Shown here in pieces: positions 1 to 10,057 of a stretch of 64,000 bases of DNA. The position numbers and the translations under genes were made by a program. The stretch's first letter is position 1, and every line of letters starts with the position of its first letter. Origin of the DNA: an uncultured Caldilineaceae bacterium (GTDB taxonomy: Bacteria; Chloroflexota; Anaerolineae; Caldilineales; Caldilineaceae); NCBI GenBank assembly GCA_951813625.1, contig CATOTS010000005.1, positions 62,001-126,000 on the forward strand. The letters run 5' to 3'. Under the pieces are notes generated by a model that saw only the letters and a program-made list of their open reading frames with translations, was not told the origin of the DNA and did not search any database.

Positions 1-381
1 TGCGTCGTCAATCTGACACCGGACAAGGGCCGCGCCCTGGAGGAATCCTTCCGTGTGCTCAAGCCCGGCGGGCGGCTTGCCATCTCCGATATCGTGGTTG
101 ACGGCGACCTGAACGACCTGCCGGTGAGCGAGGAAGACATTCGCGCCGGGCTCAGCTGGGCCGGCTGCATCGCCGGGGCACTGAGCGCAGCCGAACTCAC
201 GCGCCTGTTGGAGGCCGCCGGTTTCGAGGAGATTGCAATCACCTTTGAACACCGCTACAACAGCAGCGACTTTCTCGGTGAGCTTCCTCCTTCGTTGCGC
301 AGACTATCAGATGCCGTCCTGGCTGAACTGATTCAGCGCTTCACCAGCAGCAGTATCCGGGCCAGGAAGCCGCGTCTGTAA
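1..381 (+). CDS. arsM: Arsenite methyltransferase, C-terminal part (cut by window edge)
   Basis: The reading frame is open from base 1 to the TAA at 379-381, so only the last 126 codons are present and the start lies outside the window. The visible part carries the SAM-methyltransferase strand around LKPGGRLAISDIV and the WAGCIAGALS block, which is typical of ArsM enzymes that methylate As(III) using S-adenosylmethionine in the cytoplasm. The Cys in AGC corresponds by position to the third conserved arsenic-binding cysteine of the family. The tail is short and no further domain follows. The next gene is convergent on the other strand. The family call rests on motif recognition of a partial sequence; a related class-I SAM methyltransferase is the alternative. 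Confidence 0.85.
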   Translation, partial: CVVNLTPDKGRALEESFRVLKPGGRLAISDIVVDGDLNDLPVSEEDIRAGLSWAGCIAGALSAAELTRLLEAAGFEEIAITFEHRYNSSDFLGELPPSLRRLSDAVLAELIQRFTSSSIRARKPRL

Positions 382-501
382 TGCGCTGACGGGCCGATTT
401 CAGATAGCCAAGAGTGCATTGGCGGCCCTTGCCGGAACGGTCCCGGAATGGGCTGACTGTCGATTGCGACCGTGCGAAGTAGATTTCCGCACTGGCGAGG
501 G

Positions 502-1227
502 TCACTCCGCCAAAGTTGCCTGCAATACCCAGACTTCAGGTTCCGGCGGCAAATTTTCCTTGGACAGTTCGACTTCCGGGTTTGCCGCCCAAACGACGCT
601 GGAAGGTGGATAGCGACGCGTGAACTCCCGCACATCCGCCATTCTGGGGAACTTGCAACCGGGCAGGTCGTGATGCATGGGGATCGTAACGGCTGGGCGG
701 AGAAAGTCCAACGCATCCTGCAGGTCATCGAGCTCGATCGTTGGCGGGCCGCCCGTGGGCACAATCGCGATATCTACGCCGCCCATCTGCTCCAATTGCC
801 AGCGTTCCAGCCGGTTGCCGACGTCACCGAAGTGGACCACGCGCAGCCCGTCCACGACAAAAACGTACATGGCGTTGTCGCGCGGCCTTAACTTTGCCCG
901 CATCGACTCCTGCGCGGGGATCGCGGTGAATCGAATGCCCGTCTTTGTTACGTGAGAGTCTTCTCCCGGCCCTGCAATCTCTTTATCACCCTTCCCGGAC
1001 TTGCCGCCAACATTCAGAATGTGGGTGGCCGTTACGATCTCGGGGTCTCCGGGAATCATGGCGGCGTTCGCGTGGGCAGAGTCGTCATCGGAGCTGCGTA
1101 CAACAATATCAGCAGCCTCATCGACTGGCGCGAAGCCGGACTTGTGCGGCGTGTAAGGATCGGTGATGATGCTGACGCCCCCGCCCTCGATTCGAAGACA
1201 TGCGTGGGCGTACCACTTGACTCTCAT
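502..1227 (-). CDS. MBL-fold metal-dependent hydrolase with an altered first metal motif
   Basis: This is a 241-residue protein of the size of UlaG-like metallo-beta-lactamase-fold hydrolases. The N-terminus (MRVKWYAHACLRIEGGG) and the later HFGDVG and IPMHHD motifs fit that fold. The canonical HxHxDH motif is not visible at its expected place; the sequence there reads SSDDDSAHAN, so at least two of the usual histidine ligands are replaced. It could be a diverged subfamily with another metal set or a non-catalytic member. It is the last gene of the minus-strand run behind the alcohol dehydrogenase, 33 bp away. Substrate unknown. Confidence 0.75.
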   Translation of the reverse strand: MRVKWYAHACLRIEGGGVSIITDPYTPHKSGFAPVDEAADIVVRSSDDDSAHANAAMIPGDPEIVTATHILNVGGKSGKGDKEIAGPGEDSHVTKTGIRFTAIPAQESMRAKLRPRDNAMYVFVVDGLRVVHFGDVGNRLERWQLEQMGGVDIAIVPTGGPPTIELDDLQDALDFLRPAVTIPMHHDLPGCKFPRMADVREFTRRYPPSSVVWAANPEVELSKENLPPEPEVWVLQATLAE

Positions 1228-1260
1228 GGCGATCCTATCCTCTTATGAGCTAAGTTGATT

Positions 1261-2298
1261 TCAGCCCGGAAAGAGCAGGACCGATTTTGTGCCTTCCCCG
1301 CTCTGTACACGCCGCACCGCATTCAGAATGTCCCCAAGACCACAGCGTGTGGAGATGACAGCCTCTATTTCTTCGCCGTGCTCGCGTACGAACTGATACG
1401 CGCGGCGGAACTGTTCCACCGATGAGGCGAAGGTGCCGGTCAGAACGATCTCACCGTAGTGGATCCAGCGGGGATCGACCGCCATCATTTCTCCGCGCGG
1501 TGTGCCGCCGAAGATGTTGAATACCCCCCCGTTGCGCACAAGCGGAAGGTACCGCTCGATCACTCGCGGGACACCGACCGCCGCAATGACCACGTCCGCG
1601 CCCCGTCCAGTGCGCTCACGAACGACAGCCTCGGCATCCTCACGCTCAGGATTGATGGCCAGGCTCGCGCCTAGCCTTCGCGCCGCGGCCAAACGCCCGT
1701 CGTTCAGGTCCACACAGATGACCTGCGCACCCAGCGCCTTCGATACGATCGTATGCAGCAGTCCGAGCGGTCCGACTCCGATGACGACGACCGTATCTCC
1801 CGCACCCGTCCTGCACTGGTCCGCGGCTGCGATGCAGCAAGAAGTCGGTTCGATCATCGCCGCCAGATCGAATGGCATGTCGGCGATGTACAAGACCCCT
1901 CCAAGGCGCACGATTTCAGCCGGAATGCGCACGTACTCGGCAAATCCGCCGTCGTCGCCGTGACCCAGTCCGTGTTCGTTGAGACAGAGGCTGTTGCGCC
2001 CCTGAAGGCAGTAGACGCAGTCGCCGCAGGCGGCGATTGGATAGACGGCCACGCGCTGCCCTTCATACAGGCCGGTCGCTTCCGCGCCGGTTCCGAGTTC
2101 GCAAATCGTACCGGCGACTTCGTGGCCCAGAATTGCCGGAAGCTCTGCCGGCGCGCCGAGGCCGCCTAAGATCTTGACGTCGGTTGCGCAGATTCCGGAC
2201 GCCCGCACTTTCACTACAACTTCGCCGTCGCCGGCGCACGGGCGCGGAACATCGACGACGCGAATTTCACTCTTCCCGTAAACGACCGCGGCCTTCAT
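1261..2298 (-). CDS. Zinc-dependent alcohol/threonine-type dehydrogenase (MDR family)
   Basis: The 345-residue product is a medium-chain dehydrogenase/reductase that would oxidise a polyol or alcohol with NAD(P). The catalytic zinc region is GICATDVK followed by GHEVAG. The structural zinc site is visible as CGDCVYCLQGRNSLC, with four cysteines in the usual spacing. A Rossmann motif (VIGVGPLG) lies mid-protein. The ATG at 2298 is chosen because MKAAVVYGK is the standard N-terminus of the family; an upstream ATG at 2358 would add 20 basic residues lying inside the preceding gene. The chosen start overlaps the ccmI-like gene by 32 bp, suggesting translational coupling. Substrate is not deducible. 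Confidence 0.85.
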   Translation of the reverse strand: MKAAVVYGKSEIRVVDVPRPCAGDGEVVVKVRASGICATDVKILGGLGAPAELPAILGHEVAGTICELGTGAEATGLYEGQRVAVYPIAACGDCVYCLQGRNSLCLNEHGLGHGDDGGFAEYVRIPAEIVRLGGVLYIADMPFDLAAMIEPTSCCIAAADQCRTGAGDTVVVIGVGPLGLLHTIVSKALGAQVICVDLNDGRLAAARRLGASLAINPEREDAEAVVRERTGRGADVVIAAVGVPRVIERYLPLVRNGGVFNIFGGTPRGEMMAVDPRWIHYGEIVLTGTFASSVEQFRRAYQFVREHGEEIEAVISTRCGLGDILNAVRRVQSGEGTKSVLLFPG

Positions 2299-2647
2299 CG
2301 CTGTACGCCTCCCCGACGCGCCTAAAGGCGGCAATCTCCTCTTCCAGCGCCTCTTCAAGCTGGAGTGTGCCCGGTTCGTACTGGTCTATCTGGCGCATCA
2401 ACCCCATGGCTCGTTGGCGCAGGAGCCGGTTGAACCGCTCGAAATCGGCATCTTCAATCTTGCCGACACTGTGATCAAACGCCAGCTCGCGGACCGCCTG
2501 CAGGGCTGCGTCCTTGCGCGTCATCAGTTCGGCCAACTCCTCTCCAGCCGCCGGGTGCTGTACCGAAGGAGGGCGGACCAGTGGCCAGATGACATAGCCG
2601 ATCGCCGCTGCTGAGACCACGCTTATGAAGAGGAGTAACGCCCACAT
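2267..2647 (-). CDS. ccmI: CcmI-like small membrane protein
   Basis: This is a 126-residue protein with one N-terminal membrane segment (residues about 2-25) followed by a charged, helical cytoplasmic or periplasmic part rich in Glu and Arg. That shape, plus its place directly after ccmF, matches the short CcmI-like proteins found in cytochrome c maturation loci, which help deliver apocytochrome c. The motif MTRKDAALQAVRELAFDHSVGKI resembles the conserved helix of that family, with its DY/DH pattern. It lies 30 bp after ccmF and overlaps the dehydrogenase downstream. The tetratricopeptide domain of proteobacterial CcmI is absent. The assignment leans on context. Confidence 0.65.
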   Translation of the reverse strand: MWALLLFISVVSAAAIGYVIWPLVRPPSVQHPAAGEELAELMTRKDAALQAVRELAFDHSVGKIEDADFERFNRLLRQRAMGLMRQIDQYEPGTLQLEEALEEEIAAFRRVGEAYSDEGRGRLREE

Positions 2648-2677
2648 CCAGTCTGTTCTCTGTCGCTACGCGTTCCT

Positions 2678-4768
2678 TCAGGCAAGGACCTGGCGGGGAC
2701 CGGCGCGATCGGATAAGCCTGCCGGCACGGCCCGGGCCGAACGCGCCGGCTGCGGGTGCGGCCAGACGCTGACCACCGTCCCAATCACAACCAGAAGGCC
2801 GCCGACCCACATCCACATCGTGAGTGGGTTGATGTAAACGGTGAAGGTTGCGCTGCTGCCGTCCCCTTGCCAGCCGTTCAGGATCACATAGACGTCTTCG
2901 GCCGGCGTCATCCGCAGCCCTACCTCGCTCGTGGGCTGGTCCGGCGCCTTATCGTAGATATTGCGGCGAGGAGCGATCGTGCCCAGGGCGCGCCCGGTGG
3001 ATGCATCAGCAACGACGAGGCTTGCTCGAATTTCGGTGTGATTGCTCGACCGGCGCGATTCAAGGTCCGTGTAGGTCAGCGTGTAGCCCGCCAGGTCGAC
3101 CGACTGTCCGGCAGCCAGTGTAACGTGCGTCGTCGACTGGTAGAACTCGTTTCCAATGATGGCGACGCCTATCAGTACGATGCCAAAGTGGACGACGTAA
3201 CCGCCGTAACGGCGGCCGTTACGGCGCAGCAAGCCCCACAACGCGGCGTGCACCGGCTCGCCCCTGGAGCGCCGGCGCGCGCTCGCACCGCGCACAAACT
3301 CCTGCACAATGGTCGCGGCAACAAAGACGCAGACGCTCAGACCAGCCACGGGAAAGGGATTACGGCTGGTGAAGAGAAAAAAGGGCGCGGAGACGAGCCC
3401 CGCCAGTAGCGGCCAGATGAACTGCCGCCGCAGCGCCGCAGCGCCTGTGCGCCGCCAGCCAAGAAGAGGGCCGACGCCCATCAGAACAAATAACAGGAGA
3501 AAGAGAGGGCCGGCCACGCGATTGAACCAGGGCGCCGCCACCGAAATGCGAGTTCCGGTTAGAATCTCGCTGAACATGGGAAAGAATGTGCCCCACAGAA
3601 TGACAAACGTGATCCCGGCGAATAGCCAGTTATTGGCCAGGAATGCGCCTTCCCGGCTCGAAATCGAGTCGATCTCGTTCTCGCCCTGCAGAAATGGCAA
3701 GCGCTGGAAGAGGAGCAGCAGAAACCCGATCGTCGTAATCGACAGAAACACAAGAAAATAGGGGCCGACCGGGCTCTGGGCGAAGCTGTGAACACTGCTG
3801 AGGATCCCGCTGCGCGTGGTAAACGTTCCCAGGATTACAAGGGTGAAAGTCAGCCAGATCAGGGTTACGTTCCATACCTTCAGAATGCCCCGCTGCTCCT
3901 GAATGATGACGCTGTGGAGGAATGCGGTCGCCGTCAGCCAGGGCAGGAAGCTGGCGTTCTCCACCGGGTCCCAGGCCCAGTACCCTCCCCATCCCAGCTC
4001 CATATAGGCCCACTGGCTGCCCATGATGATCCCCGCCGAAAGAAACATCCACGGGATCAGCGTCCAGCGCCGGACCGTTCGCACCCAGCGTCGGTCCAGT
4101 TGTTTGCTCAACAAAGCGGCCACGGCAAACGCAAACGGCACCGTCAGCCCAACCCAGCCCAGGTAGAGCATGACCGGATGAATCACCATCCAGTAGTTCT
4201 GCAGCAGTGGATTCAGCCCGCGCCCGTCGGGCGGCACGACGCCGACCTGTTCGAAGGGGTTTGCACTGAAGACCAGCAGGACGAGGAAGAAGAGCAGCGC
4301 AGCAAGCAGCGTCGCGTTGACATACGGCATCAGGGCGCGTTGTGTATGGCGATACGTCAGGGCTGTCGCCGTGCTGAACAGGCCCAGCAGGAGGGTCCAG
4401 AACAGGAGACTGCCCGCCTGCCCGCCCCAAATTGCGGCAAACTTGTAGAAGGTCGGTAGGCTCCGCTCTGAACTGTTCCAGATGTAGGCGATCTGAAACT
4501 GGTCGTTCAGGAGGCCGTACCACAAAATGACAGCAGCCGCGCCAACCAGCGCTGTCACTGCGTAGACTGCATGAAAACTACTGCTGGTCAGACCTGCGAA
4601 GAGATAGGTCGCGTTGCCGCCATAGGCAGGCGACAGGGCGCGAAGCGAGCCGCGCTGTTCGAGCGATCCGCCAGGCCCGAGCCTGCCCCCCAGGAAACCG
4701 GCAACGCTCCCGTAGGCCGACAGCAGCAGGGCAAGCACGAGCACAAGGTAGCCGAAATCGAAGATCAT
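2678..4768 (-). CDS. ccmF: Cytochrome c heme lyase subunit CcmF
   Basis: The 696-residue protein has many hydrophobic segments and the tryptophan-rich WWD-type motif ([14 protein letters not shown]) that binds heme in the CcmF/CcsA/CcmC superfamily. A large soluble loop follows near the C-terminus (after [11 protein letters not shown]), before a final membrane segment, as in CcmF. It would act in the cytoplasmic membrane, ligating heme to apocytochrome c on the outer face. It follows copA by 6 bp and precedes the ccmI-like gene by 30 bp, so the three are probably one transcript. The other maturation genes (ccmABCDE, ccmH) are not in the window. Confidence 0.93.
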   Translation of the reverse strand: MIFDFGYLVLVLALLLSAYGSVAGFLGGRLGPGGSLEQRGSLRALSPAYGGNATYLFAGLTSSSFHAVYAVTALVGAAAVILWYGLLNDQFQIAYIWNSSERSLPTFYKFAAIWGGQAGSLLFWTLLLGLFSTATALTYRHTQRALMPYVNATLLAALLFFLVLLVFSANPFEQVGVVPPDGRGLNPLLQNYWMVIHPVMLYLGWVGLTVPFAFAVAALLSKQLDRRWVRTVRRWTLIPWMFLSAGIIMGSQWAYMELGWGGYWAWDPVENASFLPWLTATAFLHSVIIQEQRGILKVWNVTLIWLTFTLVILGTFTTRSGILSSVHSFAQSPVGPYFLVFLSITTIGFLLLLFQRLPFLQGENEIDSISSREGAFLANNWLFAGITFVILWGTFFPMFSEILTGTRISVAAPWFNRVAGPLFLLLFVLMGVGPLLGWRRTGAAALRRQFIWPLLAGLVSAPFFLFTSRNPFPVAGLSVCVFVAATIVQEFVRGASARRRSRGEPVHAALWGLLRRNGRRYGGYVVHFGIVLIGVAIIGNEFYQSTTHVTLAAGQSVDLAGYTLTYTDLESRRSSNHTEIRASLVVADASTGRALGTIAPRRNIYDKAPDQPTSEVGLRMTPAEDVYVILNGWQGDGSSATFTVYINPLTMWMWVGGLLVVIGTVVSVWPHPQPARSARAVPAGLSDRAGPRQVLA

Positions 4769-4774
4769 TTTGCG

Positions 4775-7372
4775 CTAGAGCTTGAAGCGCCGCAGGCGCA
4801 AGGCGTTGGCCACCACACTGATGCTGGAAAATGCCATCGCCGCGGCCGCCAGGATCGGGTGCAATTGCTGTAGAAATGGCGGCGCCCACGGGAACGGCGC
4901 TAGGATCCCGGCTGCGATCGGTATCAGGGCCACGTTATAGCCGAATGCCCAGCTCAGGTTCTGCCTGATGTTGCGAATCGTAGCGTGGGAAAGCGCGATC
5001 GCCTGTGGAACCGTGCGCAGATCGCCCCGAATCAGCGTGATGTCGGCGGCCTCCATGGCGACATCGGTGCCCGCGCCGATAGCGATTCCGACGTCGGCCT
5101 GTGCCAGCGCCGGCGCATCGTTAATGCCGTCACCCAGCATGGCGACGCGCAACCCCTCCTCCTGCATCGCGCGCACCTGCTCCAGTTTTTCGCCGGGCAA
5201 CAGTTCGGCGTGGACACGATTGATGCCGACCTCGCGTGCGATTGCGTCCGCCGTCGTCCAATTGTCACCCGTCAGCATCGCCACTGTCAGGCCCATCTTG
5301 CGCATCGCAGTCACTGCCTCCTGCGAGCCGTCCCTTACAGTGTCCGCCACCGCAATGAGAGCGCTCGCCCGACCGTCGACTGCCATCCAGATCGCCGACT
5401 TGGCTTCAGCCTGCAGTTTGGACAGTTCGGGAGCAAAGCCGTTCAAATCGATTTCCTCGCGCTCCATCAGACGCAGGTTGCCCAGTAGGATACGATGGTC
5501 CTCCACCTGCGCTGCTATCCCGTGCCCTGTGATGGCCTCAAACCCCGCCGGGTCAGCCAGGTTCAACCCATTGGCCTGGGCCGCGCGTACAATTGCCCCG
5601 CCGAGCGGATGCTCCGATCCTCTCTCTGCGGAGGCAGCCAGCCGCAGCAGTTCGCCCGGCTCAGTAAGCGCCGCCATGCTGTCGCCGGATGCCGCCGGCA
5701 CGCTCGCCTGCAGGGCCGGGCTCATGATAAGGTCTGTGACCGCCGGTTCTCCTTGGGTGATCGTGCCGGTCTTGTCCAGCAGGACTGCGGTCAATTTGTG
5801 CGTCTGCTCCAGCGCGACGCTGTTGCGGAAAAGAATTCCCAGCCTCGCGCCCTTGCCGACCCCGACCACGATCGACGTCGGCGTAGCCAGCCCCATGGCG
5901 CAGGGGCAGGCGATTACCAATACAGCGATTAGCCGCAGCAACGCGGGCACAAAGCCTGCGCCGGACAGCAGCCACACCGCGAAAGTTACGAACGCGAGGA
6001 CGATGACCGCCGGAACAAAATAGGCTGCCACCTGGTCGACAACCCGCTGGATCGGCGCCTTGCTCCCCTGGGCCTCCTCGACCAGTTTGATAATCTGCGC
6101 CAGGGCAGTCTCCCGCCCGACCCTGGTCGCCTCGATTCCCAGCAGGCCCTGTCCGTTCATCGTTGCGCCGTAGACCTCACCACCGATCGCCTTTTCGACC
6201 GGCAGGCTCTCGCCTGTCAGCATACTTTCGTCGACCGTTGAGCCGCCCGACACAACCACGCCGTCGACCGGAATCTTCTCCCCCGGGCGCACGACCACCA
6301 GGTCGCCGACGACCACCTCCTCAATCAGAACATCCAACTCCTCGCCGTCGCGCACAACACGCGCGGTCCGGCTCTGCAGGCCCATCAACTCTTTGATCGC
6401 GGCGCTCGTCTGCCCTTTGGCCCTCGCTTCGAGTAGTTTGCCCAGCACAATCAACGTGATGATGACCGCCGCCGTCTCAAAATAGAGGTGATCGCCCAAC
6501 AGGTCGCTGCCCGCGCTGCGCGCTACGAGGACCGCGACGCTGAAGATGTAGGCAACAGAAGTGCCCATCGCCACCAACACGTCCATGTTGGCGCTGCGGT
6601 TGCGCAAGCTCTTATAAGCCCCAACGTAATAGTCCCACCCCACGAGGAACTGCACAGGGGTCGCCAGCAGCAGCAGGAGCCAGTTGACCCAGCTGCCATT
6701 TGCCCAGGTGCCGAGCAGGCTGAAGTCCCGTCCCATGCTGATGACAACCAGCGGCAGCGAGAAGATCGCGCCCACAAGCAGGCGTTTGTACTCGCGCCGA
6801 ATGGCCGTGGCCCTCGCCGCGGCTTCGGCATCTTCGTCTATGTCGGTGATTGCCGCAATATCGGAGACCGCTGGCGCGTCGGTGTCGGCCGGTTCATTGC
6901 CGGCGCCGACCTGCTTGCCGCCGACCTGTGTGGCGTCGCCCCCGATAACGTCGTATCCAGCCTTGCGCACCGCGGCGACTATCGGCGCACGCGCGCCCAC
7001 GCCGCTGGCATATTCAACATGCGCCTTTTCTGCGGCAAAGTTCACGCTGGCATAGACCACGCCCGCGGCCTCTCTCAACGCGCCCTCAACCGTATTGGCG
7101 CAGTTCGTGCAGGTCATTCCCGCAATCGGCAGCGTCAAAGTGAGGGTCGGGATCTTGTAGCCGGCGCGCTTGACCTGCTGCCGCACGTCGACGAGCACTT
7201 CATTGGCCTGCGCCTGCTCAGGGTCGTAGTTTATCGTCAGCCGTTCGCTGGCAAAGTTGACCGCCGCCTCCTGAACGGCAGCCGCCTTCCTGCTGCTCGT
7301 CTCCACTGCGGCCGCACAGCCGAGGCAGGTCATTCCGATTACGGGGACAGTCAACTGCTCTGTTTCGTTCAT
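4775..7372 (-). CDS. copA: Copper-exporting P1B-type ATPase with two metal-binding domains
   Basis: The 865-residue protein starts with two heavy-metal-associated domains, each with a CxxC site (GMTCLGC at residues 13-19 and GMTCTNC in the second), followed by an acidic Ala/Asp-rich linker. The ATPase core shows the TGES actuator motif, the CPC membrane metal site ([11 protein letters not shown]), the DKTGT phosphorylation site, MLTGDN and [10 protein letters not shown]. These place it in the Cu(I)-exporting CopA group in the cytoplasmic membrane. It heads the run copA-ccmF-ccmI-like, which links copper handling with cytochrome c assembly. A candidate promoter lies about 70 bp upstream. Confidence 0.96.
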   Translation of the reverse strand: MNETEQLTVPVIGMTCLGCAAAVETSSRKAAAVQEAAVNFASERLTINYDPEQAQANEVLVDVRQQVKRAGYKIPTLTLTLPIAGMTCTNCANTVEGALREAAGVVYASVNFAAEKAHVEYASGVGARAPIVAAVRKAGYDVIGGDATQVGGKQVGAGNEPADTDAPAVSDIAAITDIDEDAEAAARATAIRREYKRLLVGAIFSLPLVVISMGRDFSLLGTWANGSWVNWLLLLLATPVQFLVGWDYYVGAYKSLRNRSANMDVLVAMGTSVAYIFSVAVLVARSAGSDLLGDHLYFETAAVIITLIVLGKLLEARAKGQTSAAIKELMGLQSRTARVVRDGEELDVLIEEVVVGDLVVVRPGEKIPVDGVVVSGGSTVDESMLTGESLPVEKAIGGEVYGATMNGQGLLGIEATRVGRETALAQIIKLVEEAQGSKAPIQRVVDQVAAYFVPAVIVLAFVTFAVWLLSGAGFVPALLRLIAVLVIACPCAMGLATPTSIVVGVGKGARLGILFRNSVALEQTHKLTAVLLDKTGTITQGEPAVTDLIMSPALQASVPAASGDSMAALTEPGELLRLAASAERGSEHPLGGAIVRAAQANGLNLADPAGFEAITGHGIAAQVEDHRILLGNLRLMEREEIDLNGFAPELSKLQAEAKSAIWMAVDGRASALIAVADTVRDGSQEAVTAMRKMGLTVAMLTGDNWTTADAIAREVGINRVHAELLPGEKLEQVRAMQEEGLRVAMLGDGINDAPALAQADVGIAIGAGTDVAMEAADITLIRGDLRTVPQAIALSHATIRNIRQNLSWAFGYNVALIPIAAGILAPFPWAPPFLQQLHPILAAAAMAFSSISVVANALRLRRFKL

Positions 7373-7736
7373 TGGTCGACAGTGCGTCAGGGCCGGCGAA
7401 GTTCATCGCGGCCGCTATGGACGCCCTCGCTTACAAGCGTGTATAATACGGGCACGATTCCCGACAAAGCCATGCTTCTTGAGGCAACCGCCATTCGCCT
7501 TTCAAGATTGTCAAGTCGATTGCTGCGAGGGTCGACATTCGATCCCGCCCTCGCTCCGGCGCCGCCAATCATTCTTCAGGTCGGTTCTCGTCCTACAGTA
7601 CCATAATTCAACTGTTTTTCTGAAATCGATGTAGGCAGGCTACCAGTAGGAAGAAACAAAGTTTCATTCCGTTTCTGACTACTCCTGCAGCCCCAGATTC
7701 AGCCCCAGTTCCTCTGCCGCACGCCGGGAGGCTATC
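7373..7736. other. Divergent intergenic region between copA and the DMFase-like gene
   Basis: This 364-bp gap separates two divergent genes. It holds the candidate copA promoter. I see no convincing promoter for the plus-strand gene, although a CATAAT box lies near 7601-7606. No coding frame with a plausible start and family match is visible. Confidence 0.6.
7440..7467 (-). promoter_or_regulatory. Candidate sigma70 promoter for the copA operon
   Basis: On the minus strand, TTGTCG (7467-7462) and TATACA (7445-7440) are separated by 16 bp. This would start transcription about 60-65 bp before the copA ATG. No clear copper-regulator operator could be recognised by eye. Confidence 0.45.
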
Positions 7737-10007
7737 ATGCCAGTCGAGTTGATCGGATACACCGACAAGTTCAGCGTTGCACCGGGCGAGACGGTCCAAT
7801 TCATGGTCAGCACGGACCTGCCGCACTACGAGACCACCTTGGTCAGGCTCATTCACGGCGACGAAAACCCGGATGGACCCGGCTTCAAGGAAGAGCCGGT
7901 AGCATCCGACGTCAGTGGAAGACGGCGCGGCCGCAAACAGATCGCACGTTCAGGCTCCTTCGTGGTCGTCGACGACAATGCTTCTTTGAACCGGTTGCGA
8001 AGTTTCACGCTGCAGGCCTGGGTCTTCCCTACGACGCTCGACCGAGGCGAGACTCAGGGCATCTTGAGCAAGCCTTCCTCCGAAGGAAACGGCTTTTGCC
8101 TTGCCCTTGGCCCCGGGGGAGACCTGACACTTCGGGTTGGCGGTTCAGGAGCCGATTTGGGCGCGGGAATCGGAACAGGGCGGCCGCTGCGCGCCGGCGA
8201 ATGGTACTTTGTCGCCGCCGCCTTCGACGCCGGCGCCAGCAACGTCAGGCTTTACCAGCTGCCGCTGTCAAATTGGCCCTCAGACGGTTCATCCGCCGCC
8301 ATCGAAGAGCCGGGCCGAGTTCAGGAAGCTTCCCAAAACAGCGGCCCTTTGCTGATTGCTGCTGCCGGCGAAGGTGGAGCGCACACCGGGCGTTTTGCTG
8401 CCGAAGGCCTCTTCAATGGCAAGATCGACGGTCCCAGCATCTTCAGCCGGGCGCTGGATGAAGACGAGATAATGCGCCTGAGGCGCGGTGTAGCCCCCGC
8501 CGAGGTGGCCGCCTCAGACCTGGTGGCCTCATGGGATTTCGCCGCGGGCGCCTCTTCCGCCAATGTGATCGACACAGGCCCGAACTCCCTGCACGGAATC
8601 GCAGTCAATATGCCGGCGCGGGCGGTGACCGGGCACAACTGGACAGCGACCGAGTTCGACTTCAAACACGCGCCGGAACAGTACGGCGCGATCTACTTCC
8701 ACGACGACGACCTGGAGGATGCCCGCTGGGAGGCTGACTTCGAACTTTCCGTCCCAGACGGTCTGCGCAGCGGCGTCTATGCCGCACGGCTCACCGGCGA
8801 TGGACAGGAGGACCGCATTCCCTTCATCGTGCGCCCGCAGCGCGGCTCCGACAAGCCCCCTATCCTCTATCTCATGCCGACCATGACCTATGCCGCCTAC
8901 GCCAACGACCGGATGGACGCATCACAGGAGCACTTGGCGGGCCTGCCTGAAGAGCACCTGAAGTGGGATCCGCGCGATCTCTATCTTGCCGAGCATCCTG
9001 AGTTCGCCATGTCCTTCTACGACCGCCACTCGGACGGCAGTGGCTGCATCTACTCCTCCATGTTGCGCCCGATGGTGAATATGCGGCCGCAGCACCGCCA
9101 TCTGCTGACCACTACCCCGCGTCTGCTGGGCGAGGACCTCTACCTGATCGACTGGCTCGACGAGAAGGGCTTCGCCTACGAGGTGGAGACTGACCACGAC
9201 CTGCACCACGAGGGCCAAGAGCTTCTCGCCGAATATAAAGTCATGGTCACCGGTACCCACCCAGAATACTGGACAACACCAATGTTGACCGCGCTCGAGG
9301 CCTACCTCGAGGGAGGCGGCAGACTCATGTACCTGGGTGGCAACGGGTTCTACTGGGTGACGAGCATCGACGAAGAGCGGCCGCACATCGCCGAAATCCG
9401 GCGCGGCAATTCCGGCACGCGCGCCTGGAACTCCGCGCCCGGCGAGTGTTACCACAGCACGACAGGCGAAATGGGCGGGCTCTGGCGGCATCGCGGCAAA
9501 ACCCCCAACCGGCTGACCGGCATCGGCTTCACCGCCCAGGGCTGGGGCGATCCAGCGCCCGGCTACACGCGAAAACCCGGAAGTCTCGACCCGCGCGCTT
9601 CCTTCATCTTTGAGGGCATCGCGCCCGACGAAACGATCGGCGATTTCGGCCTTGTATTTGGCGGCGCGGCAGGGGACGAGGTGGACCGGATCGACTTTGA
9701 CCTGGGTACGCCGCCGCATACGCTGTTGCTGGCGACTTCAGGACCGCATGGCCCGTCAATCCTGCCTGTGATCGAGGATTACCTCCAAGTCAATACTGGA
9801 CTGGTCAATGATCCATCGACCTCCGTCTACGCCGACATGGTCTATCTCGAGACGGCCAACCAGGGCGCCGTCTTTTCGGTCGGCTCGATCTGCTGGTGCG
9901 GCAGTCTCTCTCACAATAATTATAACAACAACGTTTCGCGCGTTACCGAAAACGTGCTCAAAGCCTTTGCCTTCGCAGCCGAACTTCCCCCGCCCGCCGG
10001 CAAGTGA
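7737..10007 (+). CDS. N,N-dimethylformamidase large-subunit-like protein with LamG-type domain
   Basis: The 756-residue protein has a beta-rich N-terminal part and a LamG/concanavalin-like segment at about residues 72-270 (RSFTLQAWVFPTT and NVIDTGPNSLHG). The C-terminal half is characteristic of the large subunit of dimethylformamidase: ILYLMPTMTYAAYAND, YSSMLRPMVNMRPQHR, HDLHHEG, GTHPEYWT, GGGRLMYLGGNGFYWV and SVGSICWCGSL. DMFase hydrolyses simple amides with a mononuclear iron held by two Tyr and one Glu; I could not map those ligands by eye. No gene for the small subunit is adjacent. It heads a plus-strand run with PhyH, PfkB kinase and an ABC binding protein. The true substrate is probably another amide-bearing compound; that is inference. 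Confidence 0.85.
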   Translation: MPVELIGYTDKFSVAPGETVQFMVSTDLPHYETTLVRLIHGDENPDGPGFKEEPVASDVSGRRRGRKQIARSGSFVVVDDNASLNRLRSFTLQAWVFPTTLDRGETQGILSKPSSEGNGFCLALGPGGDLTLRVGGSGADLGAGIGTGRPLRAGEWYFVAAAFDAGASNVRLYQLPLSNWPSDGSSAAIEEPGRVQEASQNSGPLLIAAAGEGGAHTGRFAAEGLFNGKIDGPSIFSRALDEDEIMRLRRGVAPAEVAASDLVASWDFAAGASSANVIDTGPNSLHGIAVNMPARAVTGHNWTATEFDFKHAPEQYGAIYFHDDDLEDARWEADFELSVPDGLRSGVYAARLTGDGQEDRIPFIVRPQRGSDKPPILYLMPTMTYAAYANDRMDASQEHLAGLPEEHLKWDPRDLYLAEHPEFAMSFYDRHSDGSGCIYSSMLRPMVNMRPQHRHLLTTTPRLLGEDLYLIDWLDEKGFAYEVETDHDLHHEGQELLAEYKVMVTGTHPEYWTTPMLTALEAYLEGGGRLMYLGGNGFYWVTSIDEERPHIAEIRRGNSGTRAWNSAPGECYHSTTGEMGGLWRHRGKTPNRLTGIGFTAQGWGDPAPGYTRKPGSLDPRASFIFEGIAPDETIGDFGLVFGGAAGDEVDRIDFDLGTPPHTLLLATSGPHGPSILPVIEDYLQVNTGLVNDPSTSVYADMVYLETANQGAVFSVGSICWCGSLSHNNYNNNVSRVTENVLKAFAFAAELPPPAGK

Positions 10008-10057
10008 GGTCGTGACAGCGAGCGTGATCCATATGGACACAACAGGAGAATCCGCAC

